Origin: Azophilus sp965220835
GTDB lineage: Bacteria > Pseudomonadota > Gammaproteobacteria > Pseudomonadales > Azotimanducaceae
Direction: 5' to 3'
DNA length: 64,000 bases
Assembly (NCBI GenBank): GCA_965220835.1
Contig: OZ244842.1
Location: 1,984,001 to 2,048,000, forward strand
Shown in pieces: positions 33,280 through 43,376 of this stretch. The position numbers and the translations under genes were made by a program. Position 1 is the stretch's first letter; each line of letters starts with the position of its first letter. The notes beneath the pieces were generated by a model that had not been told where the DNA came from, searched no databases, and saw nothing but the letters and a program-made list of their open reading frames with translations.

Positions 33280-33865
33280 TTTTGTCCAGACGTTTTTCGC
33301 AACGGTTGAGCTGGTCGCGGTAGCGGGCAGTGCGGTCGGCAACCTTCTGCGCATAGGAGAGCACGGCGCCATTGTTTCGCCAAGTGCCCTTGGCGTAGCC
33401 GGTGGGTCCGGAGTAATAGGCGAGGTAGAGGCGGTAGGCGTCGGACTTGGCAATCCCCAGCTGGCGGTGGGAGCGGTCGTTGTACCAGCCGATGAAGTCC
33501 AAGGCGTCGTCAATTTCGTCGCGCTCCACAAAGCGCGCGCCAGTGGCCTTCTTGTAGTCGGCCCAGGCCGCATCGGTGGCTTGGGCGTAGCCGAAGGCGT
33601 CGGACGGCCGCCGCCACGGCACGATGCCGAGCAAGCGCTGACGCTCCGGCCGGACGTCGGAACGGAAGCTGGACTCCCGGTGAATGAAGGCCATGCCCAC
33701 CGGCACTGGCAAGCCCCACTTCTGGCGCGCGTTTCGGGCCGCCTTGTACCAGGAACCCTTCTCCTGAAAGATCGCGCACAGATTGTCCGGCCGCTGCGGC
33801 GGGGCGGTGGCGCACCCCGCCAACAGCACGCCGGCCAACGCCATCCCACTGAGACTAAAGCGCAT
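33263..33865 (-). CDS. Lytic transglycosylase-like (SLT domain) lipoprotein
   Basis: 200 residues from the ATG at 33865 (MRFSLSGMALAGVLLAGC), with the lipobox at Cys-18; a start nine bases upstream is possible. The catalytic Glu is in VGMAFIHRESSFRSD, followed by the SLT-type motifs DAFGYAQATDAAWADYK, DFIGWYNDRSHRQLGI and YLAYYSGPTGYAKGTW. It should cleave peptidoglycan from an outer-membrane anchor. It overlaps the end of ligA by 11 bases. The tail KKWWFF lies in the tandem repeat, so the end may have been reshaped by repeat change. Confidence 0.9.
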   Translation of the reverse strand: MRFSLSGMALAGVLLAGCATAPPQRPDNLCAIFQEKGSWYKAARNARQKWGLPVPVGMAFIHRESSFRSDVRPERQRLLGIVPWRRPSDAFGYAQATDAAWADYKKATGARFVERDEIDDALDFIGWYNDRSHRQLGIAKSDAYRLYLAYYSGPTGYAKGTWRNNGAVLSYAQKVADRTARYRDQLNRCEKRLDKKWWFF

Positions 33866-35876
33866 CGAACCCACTCAACACCTCCATGAACTCGGCTTCA
33901 TCCATGACCGGCACCTTGAGCTGCTCGGCCTTGGCCAGCTTGCTGCCGGCGCCGGGCCCGGCCACCACCTGGGCGGTCTTGCCCGATACCGAGCCGGCGA
34001 CCTTGGCGCCAAGGCCAGTGAGCTTCTGCTTGGCCTCGTTGCGGGACAATTGCTCAAGGGTGCCGGTCAGCACCCAAGTTTGCCCGGCCAGCGGCAGGCT
34101 GTCGGCCACCGCCTCAATGGCCGGCCAAGCAATCCCCACCGCAACCAACTCATCCACGGCCTTGGCGTTGTCAGGGTTGTCGAAGTACGCGGCGATCTTC
34201 TCGGCAACGATGGGGCCGACGTCGGGCACCACTTCCAAGGCCTCCGGCGTGGCGGCGCGCAAGGGCGCCAAGCCCCCGAAGTGGTTGGCCAGGCTCTGGG
34301 CGGTGGCCTCGCCCACTTCGCGGATGCCCAAGGCATAGATGAAGCGGGCGAGGGTGGTTGACTTGCTCGCCTGCAGGGCATCCAGCAGATTCTGCGCCGA
34401 TTTCTCCCCCATGCGCGGCAGTTCGCTTAAATTCTCCCCTGAAAGCCGATAGAGATCCGCCGGCGTGCGCACCAAGCCGTTCTCCACCAATTGATCGATC
34501 AGCTTTTCCCCCAAGCCCTCGATGTCCATGGCCAGGCGGGAGGCGAAGTGGCGCAGGCCCTCCTTGCGCTGTGCCGGACACAGGGTCGGTGCCGCGCTGC
34601 AGCGGGCCACCGCCTCTCCTTCCGGGCGAATCACCGGGCTGCCGCAGGCCGGGCAGGACTGCGGCAAGGCAATGGCTGGCGCATCCTCCGGGCGGCGTTC
34701 GAGAATCACTGAAGCGACCTGCGGAATCACGTCCCCGGCACGGCGGACCATCACCCGGTCGCCGATGCGCAGGCCCAAGCGGTCAACCTCATCCATGTTG
34801 TGCAGCGTGGCGTTGCTGACCGTGACGCCGCCGACAAACACCGGCGCCAGCTTGGCCACCGGGGTGATCGCCCCCGTGCGCCCAACTTGGAACTCAACGC
34901 CCTGCACCTCGGTGGTGGCTTCCTCCGCCGGATACTTGTAGGCCACCGCCCAACGCGGCTTGCGGGTCATCGCGCCGAGCCGTTGCTGCTGCTCCAAGGC
35001 GTTCACCTTCACCACCACCCCGTCGATGTCGTAGGCGAGGGCGTCGCGGCGTCGGGCGATGTCGTCAATGTAGGCTTGGCAAGCGTCGAGGTCCGCGGCC
35101 AGCTTGGCCTCCGGGTTGGTGCGCAGGCCCCAGGACGCCAAGCGTTCAAGGGCTTCCATCTGCGTCTGCGGACGCCAGTCGCCCTCGATCCAGCCCAAGC
35201 TGTAGCAGTACATCGTCAGCGGACGGCTGGCCGTGAGCTTTGGGTCGAGCTGGCGCAGGCTGCCCGCGGCGCCATTGCGCGGATTGACCAAGGTGCGTTC
35301 GCCCCGAGCCCGCGCGCGCTCATTGAAGGCAGCGAAGTCCCGCTTGGCCATGTAGATTTCGCCGCGCACCTCGAACCGCGGCGGCACGTCGTCCCCGCGC
35401 AGGCGCAACGGCACCGCCGGGATGGTGCGCACGTTGGCAGTGATGTCCTCCCCGGTCTGGCCATCGCCCCGCGTCGCCGCCAATGCCAGGCGGCCGGCTT
35501 CATAGGTCAAGGCCACAGCCACGCCATCGATCTTGGGTTCGCAGCAAAACGCCATCGGCTCATCGCCAAGGCGCGTGCCGCAGCGATTGGCCCAATCCCG
35601 CAACTCAGTGGGGGCGGCGGTCTTTTCCAGGGACAGCATCGCCACTTCATGGGTGACGGCGGCAAACTCGGCCAAGGGCGAGGCGCCCACCCGTTGCGAG
35701 GGCGATTCCGGCGTGACCAAGGCTGGGTGCGCCGCCTCCAATGCGATCAACTCATCAAAGAGGGCATCGTACTCGGCGTCCGCTATCTCCGGCGCGTCGA
35801 GCACGTGGTAGCAGTAGTTGTGGTGATCGAGCAGGGTGCGCAACCCATCCAAGCGGGCTTGAACCGCGTCGCTCAC
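33855..35876 (-). CDS. ligA: NAD-dependent DNA ligase LigA
   Basis: 673 residues, standard length. The adenylation lysine is Lys-115 in CCEPKIDGVAVALTYE. NAD-binding residues occur in NYCYHVLDAPEIADAEYD. The zinc finger is CPACGSPVI then CSAAPTLCPAQR, the helix-hairpin-helix region reads LPRMGEKSAQNLLDAL, and the BRCT domain ends the protein (GQTWVLTGTLEQLSRNEAKQ). It seals nicks in replication and repair. It follows zipA by six bases and smc before that, the gene order known from Pseudomonas and relatives. Confidence 0.98.
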   Translation of the reverse strand: MSDAVQARLDGLRTLLDHHNYCYHVLDAPEIADAEYDALFDELIALEAAHPALVTPESPSQRVGASPLAEFAAVTHEVAMLSLEKTAAPTELRDWANRCGTRLGDEPMAFCCEPKIDGVAVALTYEAGRLALAATRGDGQTGEDITANVRTIPAVPLRLRGDDVPPRFEVRGEIYMAKRDFAAFNERARARGERTLVNPRNGAAGSLRQLDPKLTASRPLTMYCYSLGWIEGDWRPQTQMEALERLASWGLRTNPEAKLAADLDACQAYIDDIARRRDALAYDIDGVVVKVNALEQQQRLGAMTRKPRWAVAYKYPAEEATTEVQGVEFQVGRTGAITPVAKLAPVFVGGVTVSNATLHNMDEVDRLGLRIGDRVMVRRAGDVIPQVASVILERRPEDAPAIALPQSCPACGSPVIRPEGEAVARCSAAPTLCPAQRKEGLRHFASRLAMDIEGLGEKLIDQLVENGLVRTPADLYRLSGENLSELPRMGEKSAQNLLDALQASKSTTLARFIYALGIREVGEATAQSLANHFGGLAPLRAATPEALEVVPDVGPIVAEKIAAYFDNPDNAKAVDELVAVGIAWPAIEAVADSLPLAGQTWVLTGTLEQLSRNEAKQKLTGLGAKVAGSVSGKTAQVVAGPGAGSKLAKAEQLKVPVMDEAEFMEVLSGFDAL

Positions 35877-35882
35877 GCCGTT

Positions 35883-36854
35883 CTACCGCGCTTCGCGCAA
35901 CGCTTGCCGGTCGGTGCGGCCCATGGCGCGGCTGCGGTAGCCCTCGGCGCAAAGCGGCGTGAAGGGTTTGCGGTTGCCGTCGAACAGCTCACCGCCTAGG
36001 TCGTCGGCGATCGCCTCGGCGGTGCTGATCATGTCCTCAAGCGCTGGTCGGGCGTCGTCATGGCTGGACAAGCGCAGAAACGCAATCACGCCCGGTGACG
36101 CGCAGCTCTCGATGCGGGTCAGGTCGAAGCTGCCCGGCTCGACGGCGCGGGCCACGCTAAAGACGGCTTTGCCGGTGGCGGCATCGATGCGATGGAAAAT
36201 GTCCATTTCCCCGAACCGCAAGTCCTGGGCGCGCAGGGCACAGACCAGTTCATCGCCACCGAAGGTTGCACCCGCCGGCGCCAGGAGATGAATGACCAAG
36301 AGATCGTCGGCGACATCCGCATTGGCGGGCTCCGCTTCGGGTTCAGTGCCGTGATCCGATTCCTGACCCTCTTCGACTTGAATCGACGGCGATGGCGCGT
36401 CTTCAACAACGGAGCGCAATCGGCGCTCCGGCACGATGGGGCCGAAGGCCGGCAGAGGATTGCCGGCCGGCAGAGGGTTGCCGGCCGGCGGCGTACTGCC
36501 GGTGGTTGCCGACGAGACCTCCGCCTGGACCGCAAGCTCCGGATCTGAGGCCACAGCGGCACGTTCCTCGCCGTGGGGGTCGGCGGTTTCGAGCAGCACC
36601 GGGATGCCGTCATCGGCATCACTGCCGTCCGCCTCATCATGGCCCGAGGACTCCACCGCAACCACTCGGGCGCCCCCATTGGGGAATTCGGAAGGCAGCA
36701 AAGCATCGTCCTCCACGTCTTCCGGCAGCAACCCAGGTTGGATTTTCATGCGCAGCGGGTTCCGGCTGCGCCACCAAGCGTTGAACAGGCCGCGCAGCAC
36801 GATCAGCCCAATCAACGCTCCGCCGCCGATGATGATCCACTCTCTCATGTCCAT
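35883..36854 (-). CDS. zipA: Cell division protein ZipA
   Basis: 323 residues from the ATG preceded by GAGGG (an in-frame start 18 bases upstream has weaker spacing). The N-terminal membrane helix is REWIIIGGGALIGLIVLRGL. A basic, then acidic, Pro-rich linker contains the short repeat PAGNPLPAGNPLPA. The C-terminal FtsZ-binding domain is recognisable as LLVIHLLAPAGATFGGDEL, AQDLRFGEMDIFHR and SVARAVEPGSFD. ZipA tethers FtsZ to the inner membrane at the septum. Its position between smc and ligA supports the call. Confidence 0.95.
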   Translation of the reverse strand: MDMREWIIIGGGALIGLIVLRGLFNAWWRSRNPLRMKIQPGLLPEDVEDDALLPSEFPNGGARVVAVESSGHDEADGSDADDGIPVLLETADPHGEERAAVASDPELAVQAEVSSATTGSTPPAGNPLPAGNPLPAFGPIVPERRLRSVVEDAPSPSIQVEEGQESDHGTEPEAEPANADVADDLLVIHLLAPAGATFGGDELVCALRAQDLRFGEMDIFHRIDAATGKAVFSVARAVEPGSFDLTRIESCASPGVIAFLRLSSHDDARPALEDMISTAEAIADDLGGELFDGNRKPFTPLCAEGYRSRAMGRTDRQALREAR

Positions 36855-36884
36855 TTGCGCACCCTCAATCAAAGCGCCTAGCCA

Positions 36885-39800
36885 TCATGCCGCCGCCATC
36901 GCCGCCGCCTCAACCACGTCCACCGACACCACGCGCGACACGCCCGGTTCGCCCATGGTGACGCCCATGAGGTAGTCGGCCGTTTCCATGGTGAGTTTGT
37001 TGTGGGTCACCACCACAAACTGCACCTCGCGGGACATGTCGCCGATGAGCTCGGCAAAGCGGCCAACGTTGGAATCGTCCAATGGGGCATCCACCTCATC
37101 AAGCAGGCACACGGGGCTGGGGTTGAGCTGAAAGATCGAGAAGATCAGCGCGATCGCGGTCAAGGCCTTTTCGCCACCGGACAGCAGGTTGACGCTGGTG
37201 TTGCGCTTGCCGAGCGGCCGCGCCATGACCGCAACGCCAGTGTCCAGGAGATCCCTGCCGGTCAACTCAAGATAGGCTTGCCCGCCGCCGAACACCCTAG
37301 GGAACAGTTCACCGAAGTGGGCGTTGACCCGCTCGAAGGTGTCCTTGAACCGCTCCCGAGTCACCCGGTCGATCTTGTGGATGGCCTGAAACAGCGTCTG
37401 CAGCGCCTTGCTCAAGTCCTCGTGCTGGGCATCGAGATGGGCCTTGCGCGCCGCTTGCGCATCGTACTCGTCGATAGCCGCCAAGTTGATGGGGCCGAGC
37501 CTGCGAATGCGCCGGTCCACCCCCTCAAGGCGCTCCGACCAAGCCGCTTCGGCCGCTTCTTCCGGCAGCTCCGCCACCAAGGCCGTCAGCTCGAAGCCAG
37601 CGGCAGCGACCTGCTCGGCTAGGTGGGTGGCCTGCACCCGCAGCCCTTGGCGCTCCAAGCGCACCGCCTCTAGGCCCTCACGAACGTCGTTGACAGCCTC
37701 CTCGGCGCGGTTTCGCTGCGTTTGAAGCTCCCGCAGGCGGGCATCCACGGCATCGCTGCGCTGCCGCAGCTGCCCAAGCTCCGCCTCCACGGCCACCCGG
37801 GCCTCGAGATTGGCCTGCAAGCTGCGCTCCAACTCGGGCAGCGGGCCCTCGCTGGCCAATTGATCCGCTTCAATCTGGCGACGGCGCTCCGCCAATGCCT
37901 CGGCTTGCGCCTGCAGGCGGCGACGGGCGGTCTGGCTGGCCGCCAGACGCGACAGCAGCCCCTGATGCTCCGCTTGGCAGGCGTGAAAGCGATCATGGGC
38001 TGCGCGGGCCGTGGCTTGGGCCTGCTCCAAGCCAGCGGCAAGACGCGCCTTGTCCGCAGCCAAAGTGCGCCTGGCCTCGCTTTCGCCGCTGCGGGCCTGC
38101 TCAATGGCCTGCAAGGCGGCTTGCGCCTGCGCCAGCCTCTGCCGCTCCTGGTCCAGTTGTTGCGCGGCCTGCTGCCGCTCCTGCTGCGATCGGTTGCGTC
38201 GGGCCAACGCCTCCTCCAACCGCACCCGCCGAACGCCGTGGTCGGCCTTCAACTCGCCAAGCTGCCCCTTCACTTCATCGGTCTCGTGGCGCAAGCGTTC
38301 ACGCTCCGCCTCCAATGCGCGGATGTGCTCGAAAGCCTCGTCCACCTGCCGTTTGCAGACGGCAAGAGCCTGATCAGCTTGGGCCGATTGCAGCTCCAAG
38401 GCCTCCAAGTCCTGCGCCCTTTCGATAATGCCGGCATCCTGCTCGAGGCTGGGCATGTGGCGCAGCCAATCGCGGCCCACCCACAGGCCATCGCGAGTGA
38501 CGATGCTCTCGCCGGGCTTGAGGCGGACGCGGTGCTGCAGGGCGACCGCGTTGGATTCGGCGGCAAAAACGCCATAGAGAAGGGAGTCGAGCTTGAAGTC
38601 CGAGTGGCGCACCAAGGACAGCAAGCTGGGCAGCTCACTCTCTCTCTGCGCTTCCAGCCGACCCTCCACCAAGGCCAGCCGACCGTCCCCAAGCGCGTCC
38701 AGCCCAACGGCGTAGCGGTCCAATTCCTTGACCTGCAGGGCCTGCACGAAGTCGCCCAACACCACCTCCACCGCGTGCTCCCAGCCCGGCGCCACGCTGA
38801 GCGTCTCGCCGAGCCGCTGGGAGTGGTCCAGGCCCATTTCCTCAAGCCATGCTTGGACGCCCGCATCGGAACGCCCCAAGGCGGCCTCCTGCACGGCTTG
38901 CAAACGGGCGAGGTCATGGCGCAGGCGCTGCACTTCAGCGCGTGCGCGCTCCAGGCCTTCCTGGCGTTCCGCCAGCGCCTCCTGCGCCGCAACGTGCTCG
39001 GCGAGACAGCGCCCAGTGGCGTCGTCGAGCTGGCTGCGCTGCCGTTCAAGGCCCTCAATGCGCTGTGACAGACCATCAACTTCACCGTCCTCCGCCGGCG
39101 CCAGCCCCTCCTCTTCAACCTCGGCCAAGCGAGCCTCAATGCGCGCCATGCCTTGGCTGAACTGATCGATGCGCGCCGCCTGAATGCCGGCATCGCGCTC
39201 ATGGCGGGCCGCCTGCTGGTTGAACGCATCCCAGTCCGCCTGCCACTGCCGGTAGCCTTCCTGCATGCCCCGCAAGGCGGTCAGCGCTTGATTGTCGGCC
39301 GCCTCGGCCGCTTCAACGGCGGGCCCCAATTCCGCGATGGCCTCGTCAAGGGTCTTGATTTCCGACTGGTCAAGGGCCAGTTGATGGGCCGCCTCCTCGC
39401 CTTGCTGCACCACTTGGGCGAGCTCGGCGCGCAGTTGCTCAAGGCGCTCCCGATGGAAGCGCATGCTCTCCTCATCCCGCTCGATGTCGGCGCCGAGCTT
39501 GTAGTAACGCCCTTGGGTCTGGCCGAGCGCATCCCCCGCCTTGGCTTGATCGGCGCGAAGCCGCTCGATTTCCGCCTCGATGCGCCGCTGTTCGGCCCGT
39601 TTGCCTTCAAGCGCCGCATCCCGGCGGCTGATGTCGCCATCCATGGCGTCCAACCGCTCCGAGAGGCTGCGGCTCTGGATGGCACGCAGCTCCGCGCCCA
39701 CTTGGCGCTCCTCTTCCTTGAGCTTTCGATAGCGTTGCGCTGCCTTGGCCTGGCGCTGCAGCCGGGCCAGCTGCCCGGCCAACTCCTCGCGGATGTCCTG

Positions 39801-40382
39801 CACCCGGTCGAGATTCTCCTGGGTGTGCTTGATTCGGTTCTCGGTTTCGCGGCGCCGCTCCTTGTATTTGGAGATGCCGGCGGCCTCCTCAAGATGGAGG
39901 CGCAACTCCTCCGGCCGGGCCTTGACCAAGTCGCTGATCATGCCCTGGCCGATGATCGAGTAGCTGCGTGGCCCGAAGCCGGTGCCATGGAAAACGTCTT
40001 GGATGTCGCGCCGGCGGCAGCGCGTGCCGTTCAGGTAGTACTGGGAGCCGGCGTCTCGCGTGACCTCCCGGCGAATTGCGATTTCCGTGTAGGATGCGAA
40101 CTGGCCGCCGATGCGGCCATCGGAATTGTCGAACAACAGTTCAACGATGGCGATTCCCGCGGCTTTGCGGTTGGCGGCGCCGTCGAAAATGAGGTCGCCC
40201 TGCTCCTCGCCACGCAGTTGGCGGGCGGAGGATTCGCCCATGACCCAACGCACGGCGTCGATGATGTTGGATTTGCCGCAGCCGTTGGGGCCGACCACGG
40301 CGCAGCGATTGCCGGGGAAGCGCACCGTTGTCGAATCGACAAAGGACTTGAAGCCTGCCAGCTTGATCTGCTTAAGGCGCAT
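36885..40382 (-). CDS. smc: Chromosome segregation protein SMC
   Basis: 1165 residues. The N-terminal ATPase half has Walker A VVGPNGCGKSNIIDAVRWVM and the C-terminal half has the ABC signature NLLSGGEKALTAIALIFS with Walker B SPVCLLDEVDAPLDDSN. Between them lie two long coiled coils around a hinge domain (near VEVVLGDFVQALQVKELDRY and SIVTRDGLWVGRDWLRH). This is the cohesin-like SMC protein rather than MukB. It organises and segregates the chromosome with ScpAB, whose genes are not in this window. It is the first gene of the smc-zipA-ligA block. Confidence 0.98.
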   Translation of the reverse strand: MRLKQIKLAGFKSFVDSTTVRFPGNRCAVVGPNGCGKSNIIDAVRWVMGESSARQLRGEEQGDLIFDGAANRKAAGIAIVELLFDNSDGRIGGQFASYTEIAIRREVTRDAGSQYYLNGTRCRRRDIQDVFHGTGFGPRSYSIIGQGMISDLVKARPEELRLHLEEAAGISKYKERRRETENRIKHTQENLDRVQDIREELAGQLARLQRQAKAAQRYRKLKEEERQVGAELRAIQSRSLSERLDAMDGDISRRDAALEGKRAEQRRIEAEIERLRADQAKAGDALGQTQGRYYKLGADIERDEESMRFHRERLEQLRAELAQVVQQGEEAAHQLALDQSEIKTLDEAIAELGPAVEAAEAADNQALTALRGMQEGYRQWQADWDAFNQQAARHERDAGIQAARIDQFSQGMARIEARLAEVEEEGLAPAEDGEVDGLSQRIEGLERQRSQLDDATGRCLAEHVAAQEALAERQEGLERARAEVQRLRHDLARLQAVQEAALGRSDAGVQAWLEEMGLDHSQRLGETLSVAPGWEHAVEVVLGDFVQALQVKELDRYAVGLDALGDGRLALVEGRLEAQRESELPSLLSLVRHSDFKLDSLLYGVFAAESNAVALQHRVRLKPGESIVTRDGLWVGRDWLRHMPSLEQDAGIIERAQDLEALELQSAQADQALAVCKRQVDEAFEHIRALEAERERLRHETDEVKGQLGELKADHGVRRVRLEEALARRNRSQQERQQAAQQLDQERQRLAQAQAALQAIEQARSGESEARRTLAADKARLAAGLEQAQATARAAHDRFHACQAEHQGLLSRLAASQTARRRLQAQAEALAERRRQIEADQLASEGPLPELERSLQANLEARVAVEAELGQLRQRSDAVDARLRELQTQRNRAEEAVNDVREGLEAVRLERQGLRVQATHLAEQVAAAGFELTALVAELPEEAAEAAWSERLEGVDRRIRRLGPINLAAIDEYDAQAARKAHLDAQHEDLSKALQTLFQAIHKIDRVTRERFKDTFERVNAHFGELFPRVFGGGQAYLELTGRDLLDTGVAVMARPLGKRNTSVNLLSGGEKALTAIALIFSIFQLNPSPVCLLDEVDAPLDDSNVGRFAELIGDMSREVQFVVVTHNKLTMETADYLMGVTMGEPGVSRVVSVDVVEAAAMAAA

Positions 40383-40650
40383 TGCATTCCACGAGCTGCC
40401 CGGCTACGCCAAGGAACGCTCATTCAACAACACTATCTCACGTCCGCAACCGCCCTTCAGGGGAAGCACCCCACCACGCTTACCGACGCGAGCCCAAGAG
40501 CGGCAGCGCGACGCAACGCAGCCCTTGCCACTCATTGGAAGGCTAGTCTAACGCATAAGGAAACCGGAATCCTAGTGTCAGCAGGACCAGCCTGAGACTA
40601 CCTTCCCGCGTTCAGAATTCCCTGGATTTTCCCAATTCGAAGTGGCTACC

Positions 40651-40790
40651 GAGTTTCGCGCCAGCCAAACTCCAACGAATCCGCGCAGCGGACGCCGAGT
40701 TCGCGCCAGCGATACTCCAACGAATCCGCGAAGCGGACGCCGAGTTTCGCGCCAGCGAAACTCCAACGAATCCGCGAAGCGGATTCGCCT
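40651..40790. repeat. Three tandem ~46-bp hairpin repeats
   Basis: Units begin near 40651, 40697 and 40742. The best hairpin A copy is GAGTTTCGC-GCCA-GCGAAACTC near 40742-40763, followed by a second hairpin with arms CGAATCCGC / GCGGATTCG around GAA. The earlier copies have single mismatches in the stem. Hairpin A matches the arrays at 1.9 and 31.9 kb. The roughly 500-base spacer from 40383 to 40892 contains nothing else I can name. Confidence 0.85.
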
Positions 40791-40892
40791 TCCCTTCCCC
40801 CGCCGGATGCTGGAGTATTACCAGCCATTGACTCAGCCGACGTGTGTCCCACCATCGCTTCCACCAACAGGGCTGTCTCCAAACGCACGCCG

Positions 40893-41651
40893 ATGCGGGC
40901 CATTGGCCTTGCGTTGCTGGCCGTCGCCGCGCCCCAGGCCTGGTGCCACGGCGTCGCCGGCGCGGACCAAGGGTTCATTGCAGGCAATGTGGGCCTCGCC
41001 GTCACGCCTTATGCCTATTTGGGGGCCAAGCACATGGTCACTGGCTACGACCATCTGCTGTTCCTGGCGGGCGTGGTCTTCTTTCTGCGCCGGCCCAGGG
41101 ACGTGGCCACCTATGTGACCTTGTTCGCCTTGGGCCACAGCCTCACCCTGCTGGTTGGCGTCTTGGCGGGCATTGAGGCCAATCCGCATCTGATCGACGC
41201 GGTCATCGGCCTCTCGGTGGCCTACAAGGCGTTTGAGAACCTCGGCGGCTTCAAGGTCTGGGAACAAACCACGCCGTGCCGAAAACCACCCGACCGGCAG
41301 GCGCTGGCCGCAACGGCCGACTTGCAGGCCAACGCTATCCCGCAATCGCGGGACTTGGCGCCGAACCCGGCATTGGCGGTGTTCGTCTTCGGGCTGTTCC
41401 ACGGCTTCGGGCTGGCCACCAAGCTGCAGGAGACGCAGATCGCGCCCGAGGGCTTGCTCGGCAACATCATCGCGTTCAACATCGGTGTCGAGCTCGGCCA
41501 GCTCACCGCTCTGGGACTGCTGCTCACCCTGCTCAGCCTGTGGCGAACCAGCGCCGGCTTCACGCAGCAGGCAGCCTTGGCCAATTGGGCCATCCTGGTG
41601 GCCGGGTTCACCTTCATGCTCCACCAACTGGCCAGCTACTGGCTGGCCTGA
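40893..41651 (+). CDS. HupE/UreJ family membrane protein
   Basis: 252 residues from the ATG giving a signal-like start (MRAIGLALLAVAAPQAWCHG). Six or more membrane helices follow, with the HupE/UreJ motifs LGAKHMVTGYDHLLFLAGVV, FALGHSLTLLVGVL and FGLFHGFGLATKLQ, whose His residues may bind metal. HupE/UreJ proteins are nickel or cobalt permease-like. No hydrogenase or urease genes are nearby, so metal specificity is open. The stop is 17 bases before the symporter gene, which suggests co-transcription. Confidence 0.87.
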   Translation: MRAIGLALLAVAAPQAWCHGVAGADQGFIAGNVGLAVTPYAYLGAKHMVTGYDHLLFLAGVVFFLRRPRDVATYVTLFALGHSLTLLVGVLAGIEANPHLIDAVIGLSVAYKAFENLGGFKVWEQTTPCRKPPDRQALAATADLQANAIPQSRDLAPNPALAVFVFGLFHGFGLATKLQETQIAPEGLLGNIIAFNIGVELGQLTALGLLLTLLSLWRTSAGFTQQAALANWAILVAGFTFMLHQLASYWLA

Positions 41652-41668
41652 ACGCACCTCCCTGCCCC

Positions 41669-43270
41669 ATGCTGGCCACCTTGGGTTCCTGCGCTGCCGT
41701 GATGGCGCTGATCGCCTGGGTTTCCTACCTCAAGTCCAGAGGCGGAACAGAAACGGCAACGGGCTACTTTCTGGCGGGGCGCGGCTTGACGGGCACCTTC
41801 ATCGCCGGCTCATTGCTGCTGACCAATCTATCCGCCGAACAGCTCATCGGGCTGAACGGCTCCGCCTTCGCCTTTAATCTATCGAGCATGGCTTGGGAAG
41901 TGACGGCCGTGTTCGCAATGATCTTCATGGCCATGGTGCTGCTGCCCCGCTACCTGACCGGCGGCTTCACCACGATGCCGGAGTTTCTCGGCCGACGCTT
42001 CGACCAGCGCGTGCGCCGCTTCACGGTGGCCCTGTTCATTCTGGGCTATGGTCTGGTCACCATGCCCGCAGTGCTCTATTCCGGAGCGCTGGCCGTGCTG
42101 CAGCTGTTCGACTTGGCGGGGCTGCTGGCCCTGCGCCCAACCACCGCACTAATACTCACCATCGGCCTGATTGCGCTGGTGGGGGGGCTGTACGCCATCG
42201 TCGGAGGCCTCAAGGCAGTGGCTGTCTCGGATACCTTGAACGGCATCGGGCTGCTGATCATTGGCGCCCTGGTGCCGGTGCTTGGCCTCATCAAGCTCGG
42301 CGAGGGCAGCTTTGCGGCCGGGCTCGAGACCTTGCTGACGCAACACACCCACAAGCTGAACGCGGTCGGCGCGGCCACCGACCCCACCCCCTTCGCCACT
42401 CTCTTCACGGGCATGATATTGGCCAATCTCTTCTATTGGGGCACCAACCAATACGTCGTTCAGCGCACGCTTGGCGCCAAGAGCCTGGCCGAAGGCCAGA
42501 AGGGCGTGCTGTTGAGCGGCTTGTTCAAGCTGCTGATCCCGCTGTTCATGATGATTCCGGGCGTCATCGCCTTCCACCTCTATGGCGCCAGCCTCGGCAG
42601 CATGGACCAAGCCTATCCCCGCCTCGCGGCCGACGTGCTGCCCGCCGCCTTGGGCGGCTTGTTCCTTGCCGTGCTGCTCGGTGCGGTGTTCAGCTCTTTC
42701 AACTCACTGCTCAACAGCGCCGCCACCCTACTGTGCGTGGATGTGATCGGACCCCTGTGGGAGGCCCGCAAAAAGCCCCTGAGCGATGCGCAGATGATCC
42801 GCCTGGCCCGCTGGACCGGCTTCGCCGCAGCGGTGGCGGCGCTGTCGATCGCGCCGCTGCTGCACTTTGCGGACGAGGGCCTTTGGCAGGTGGTGCGCAA
42901 ATTCACCGGCTTCTACAACATTCCCATCATCGCCATCATGACCGCCGCCCTCTGCCTGCCCAAGGCGCCGGCCTCAGCCGCCCTCCAAGCCATGGTCTTC
43001 CACCTGATCGCCTATCCGCTGGCGACGTTCGTCTGGGACACCGGCATCCACTTCATTCATCTTTACGCCATTCTCTTTGCCATTGAGGTGGCGATCATGT
43101 GGGCCGGGGGGCGGCTTCGCCCGGTGCCTGCGCCCCTTGCGGTTGGCGAGGGAACCGGGCCGGTGGACCTGACCCCTTGGCGCTGGACGCCTTGGGTCGC
43201 CGTGGCACTGGGTGTGGCCGTGGTGGGCATCTACGTGTTGTTTTCACCCCTTGGCTTGGCCGATGTTTGA
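41669..43270 (+). CDS. Sodium:solute symporter family transporter (SLC5-like)
   Basis: 533 residues from the ATG 17 bases after the HupE/UreJ stop; the open frame extends upstream only as a shadow of that gene. About 13-14 hydrophobic segments are visible. Family marks are GYFLAGRGLTGTFIAGSLLL, TNLSAEQLIGLNG, the GGLYAIVGGLKAVAVSDTLN block characteristic of SSS proteins and SSFNSLLNSAATLLCVDV. The nearest described members move sugars or related organic solutes with sodium. The true substrate cannot be told from sequence alone. Confidence 0.9.
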   Translation: MLATLGSCAAVMALIAWVSYLKSRGGTETATGYFLAGRGLTGTFIAGSLLLTNLSAEQLIGLNGSAFAFNLSSMAWEVTAVFAMIFMAMVLLPRYLTGGFTTMPEFLGRRFDQRVRRFTVALFILGYGLVTMPAVLYSGALAVLQLFDLAGLLALRPTTALILTIGLIALVGGLYAIVGGLKAVAVSDTLNGIGLLIIGALVPVLGLIKLGEGSFAAGLETLLTQHTHKLNAVGAATDPTPFATLFTGMILANLFYWGTNQYVVQRTLGAKSLAEGQKGVLLSGLFKLLIPLFMMIPGVIAFHLYGASLGSMDQAYPRLAADVLPAALGGLFLAVLLGAVFSSFNSLLNSAATLLCVDVIGPLWEARKKPLSDAQMIRLARWTGFAAAVAALSIAPLLHFADEGLWQVVRKFTGFYNIPIIAIMTAALCLPKAPASAALQAMVFHLIAYPLATFVWDTGIHFIHLYAILFAIEVAIMWAGGRLRPVPAPLAVGEGTGPVDLTPWRWTPWVAVALGVAVVGIYVLFSPLGLADV

Positions 43271-43317
43271 ACAAGCAGCCTCATTGCGGCAAAAGCGCCC
43301 GGCATGACGGCGCCGGA

Positions 43318-43335
43318 ACTGTTAATATCAACAGT
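43318..43335. promoter_or_regulatory. Possible operator: short inverted repeat in an AT-rich spacer
   Basis: ACTGTT and AACAGT are separated by six bases (AATATC) about 40 bases before the next start. This is the most AT-rich stretch in the neighbourhood. It may contain the promoter of the protease/7TM/ATP-grasp operon or bind a regulator. This is weak evidence, based on symmetry and position alone. Confidence 0.25.
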
Positions 43336-43376
43336 ATTAGGGCAATTTCATTGGCAAGTAAACTACGGGATGGCGG

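Noticed and set aside
33133..33849. Gly-Gly-Ser-Phe-rich open frame on the minus strand
   Set aside because: It is an alternative frame of the lytic transglycosylase gene that includes the 15-bp tandem repeat.
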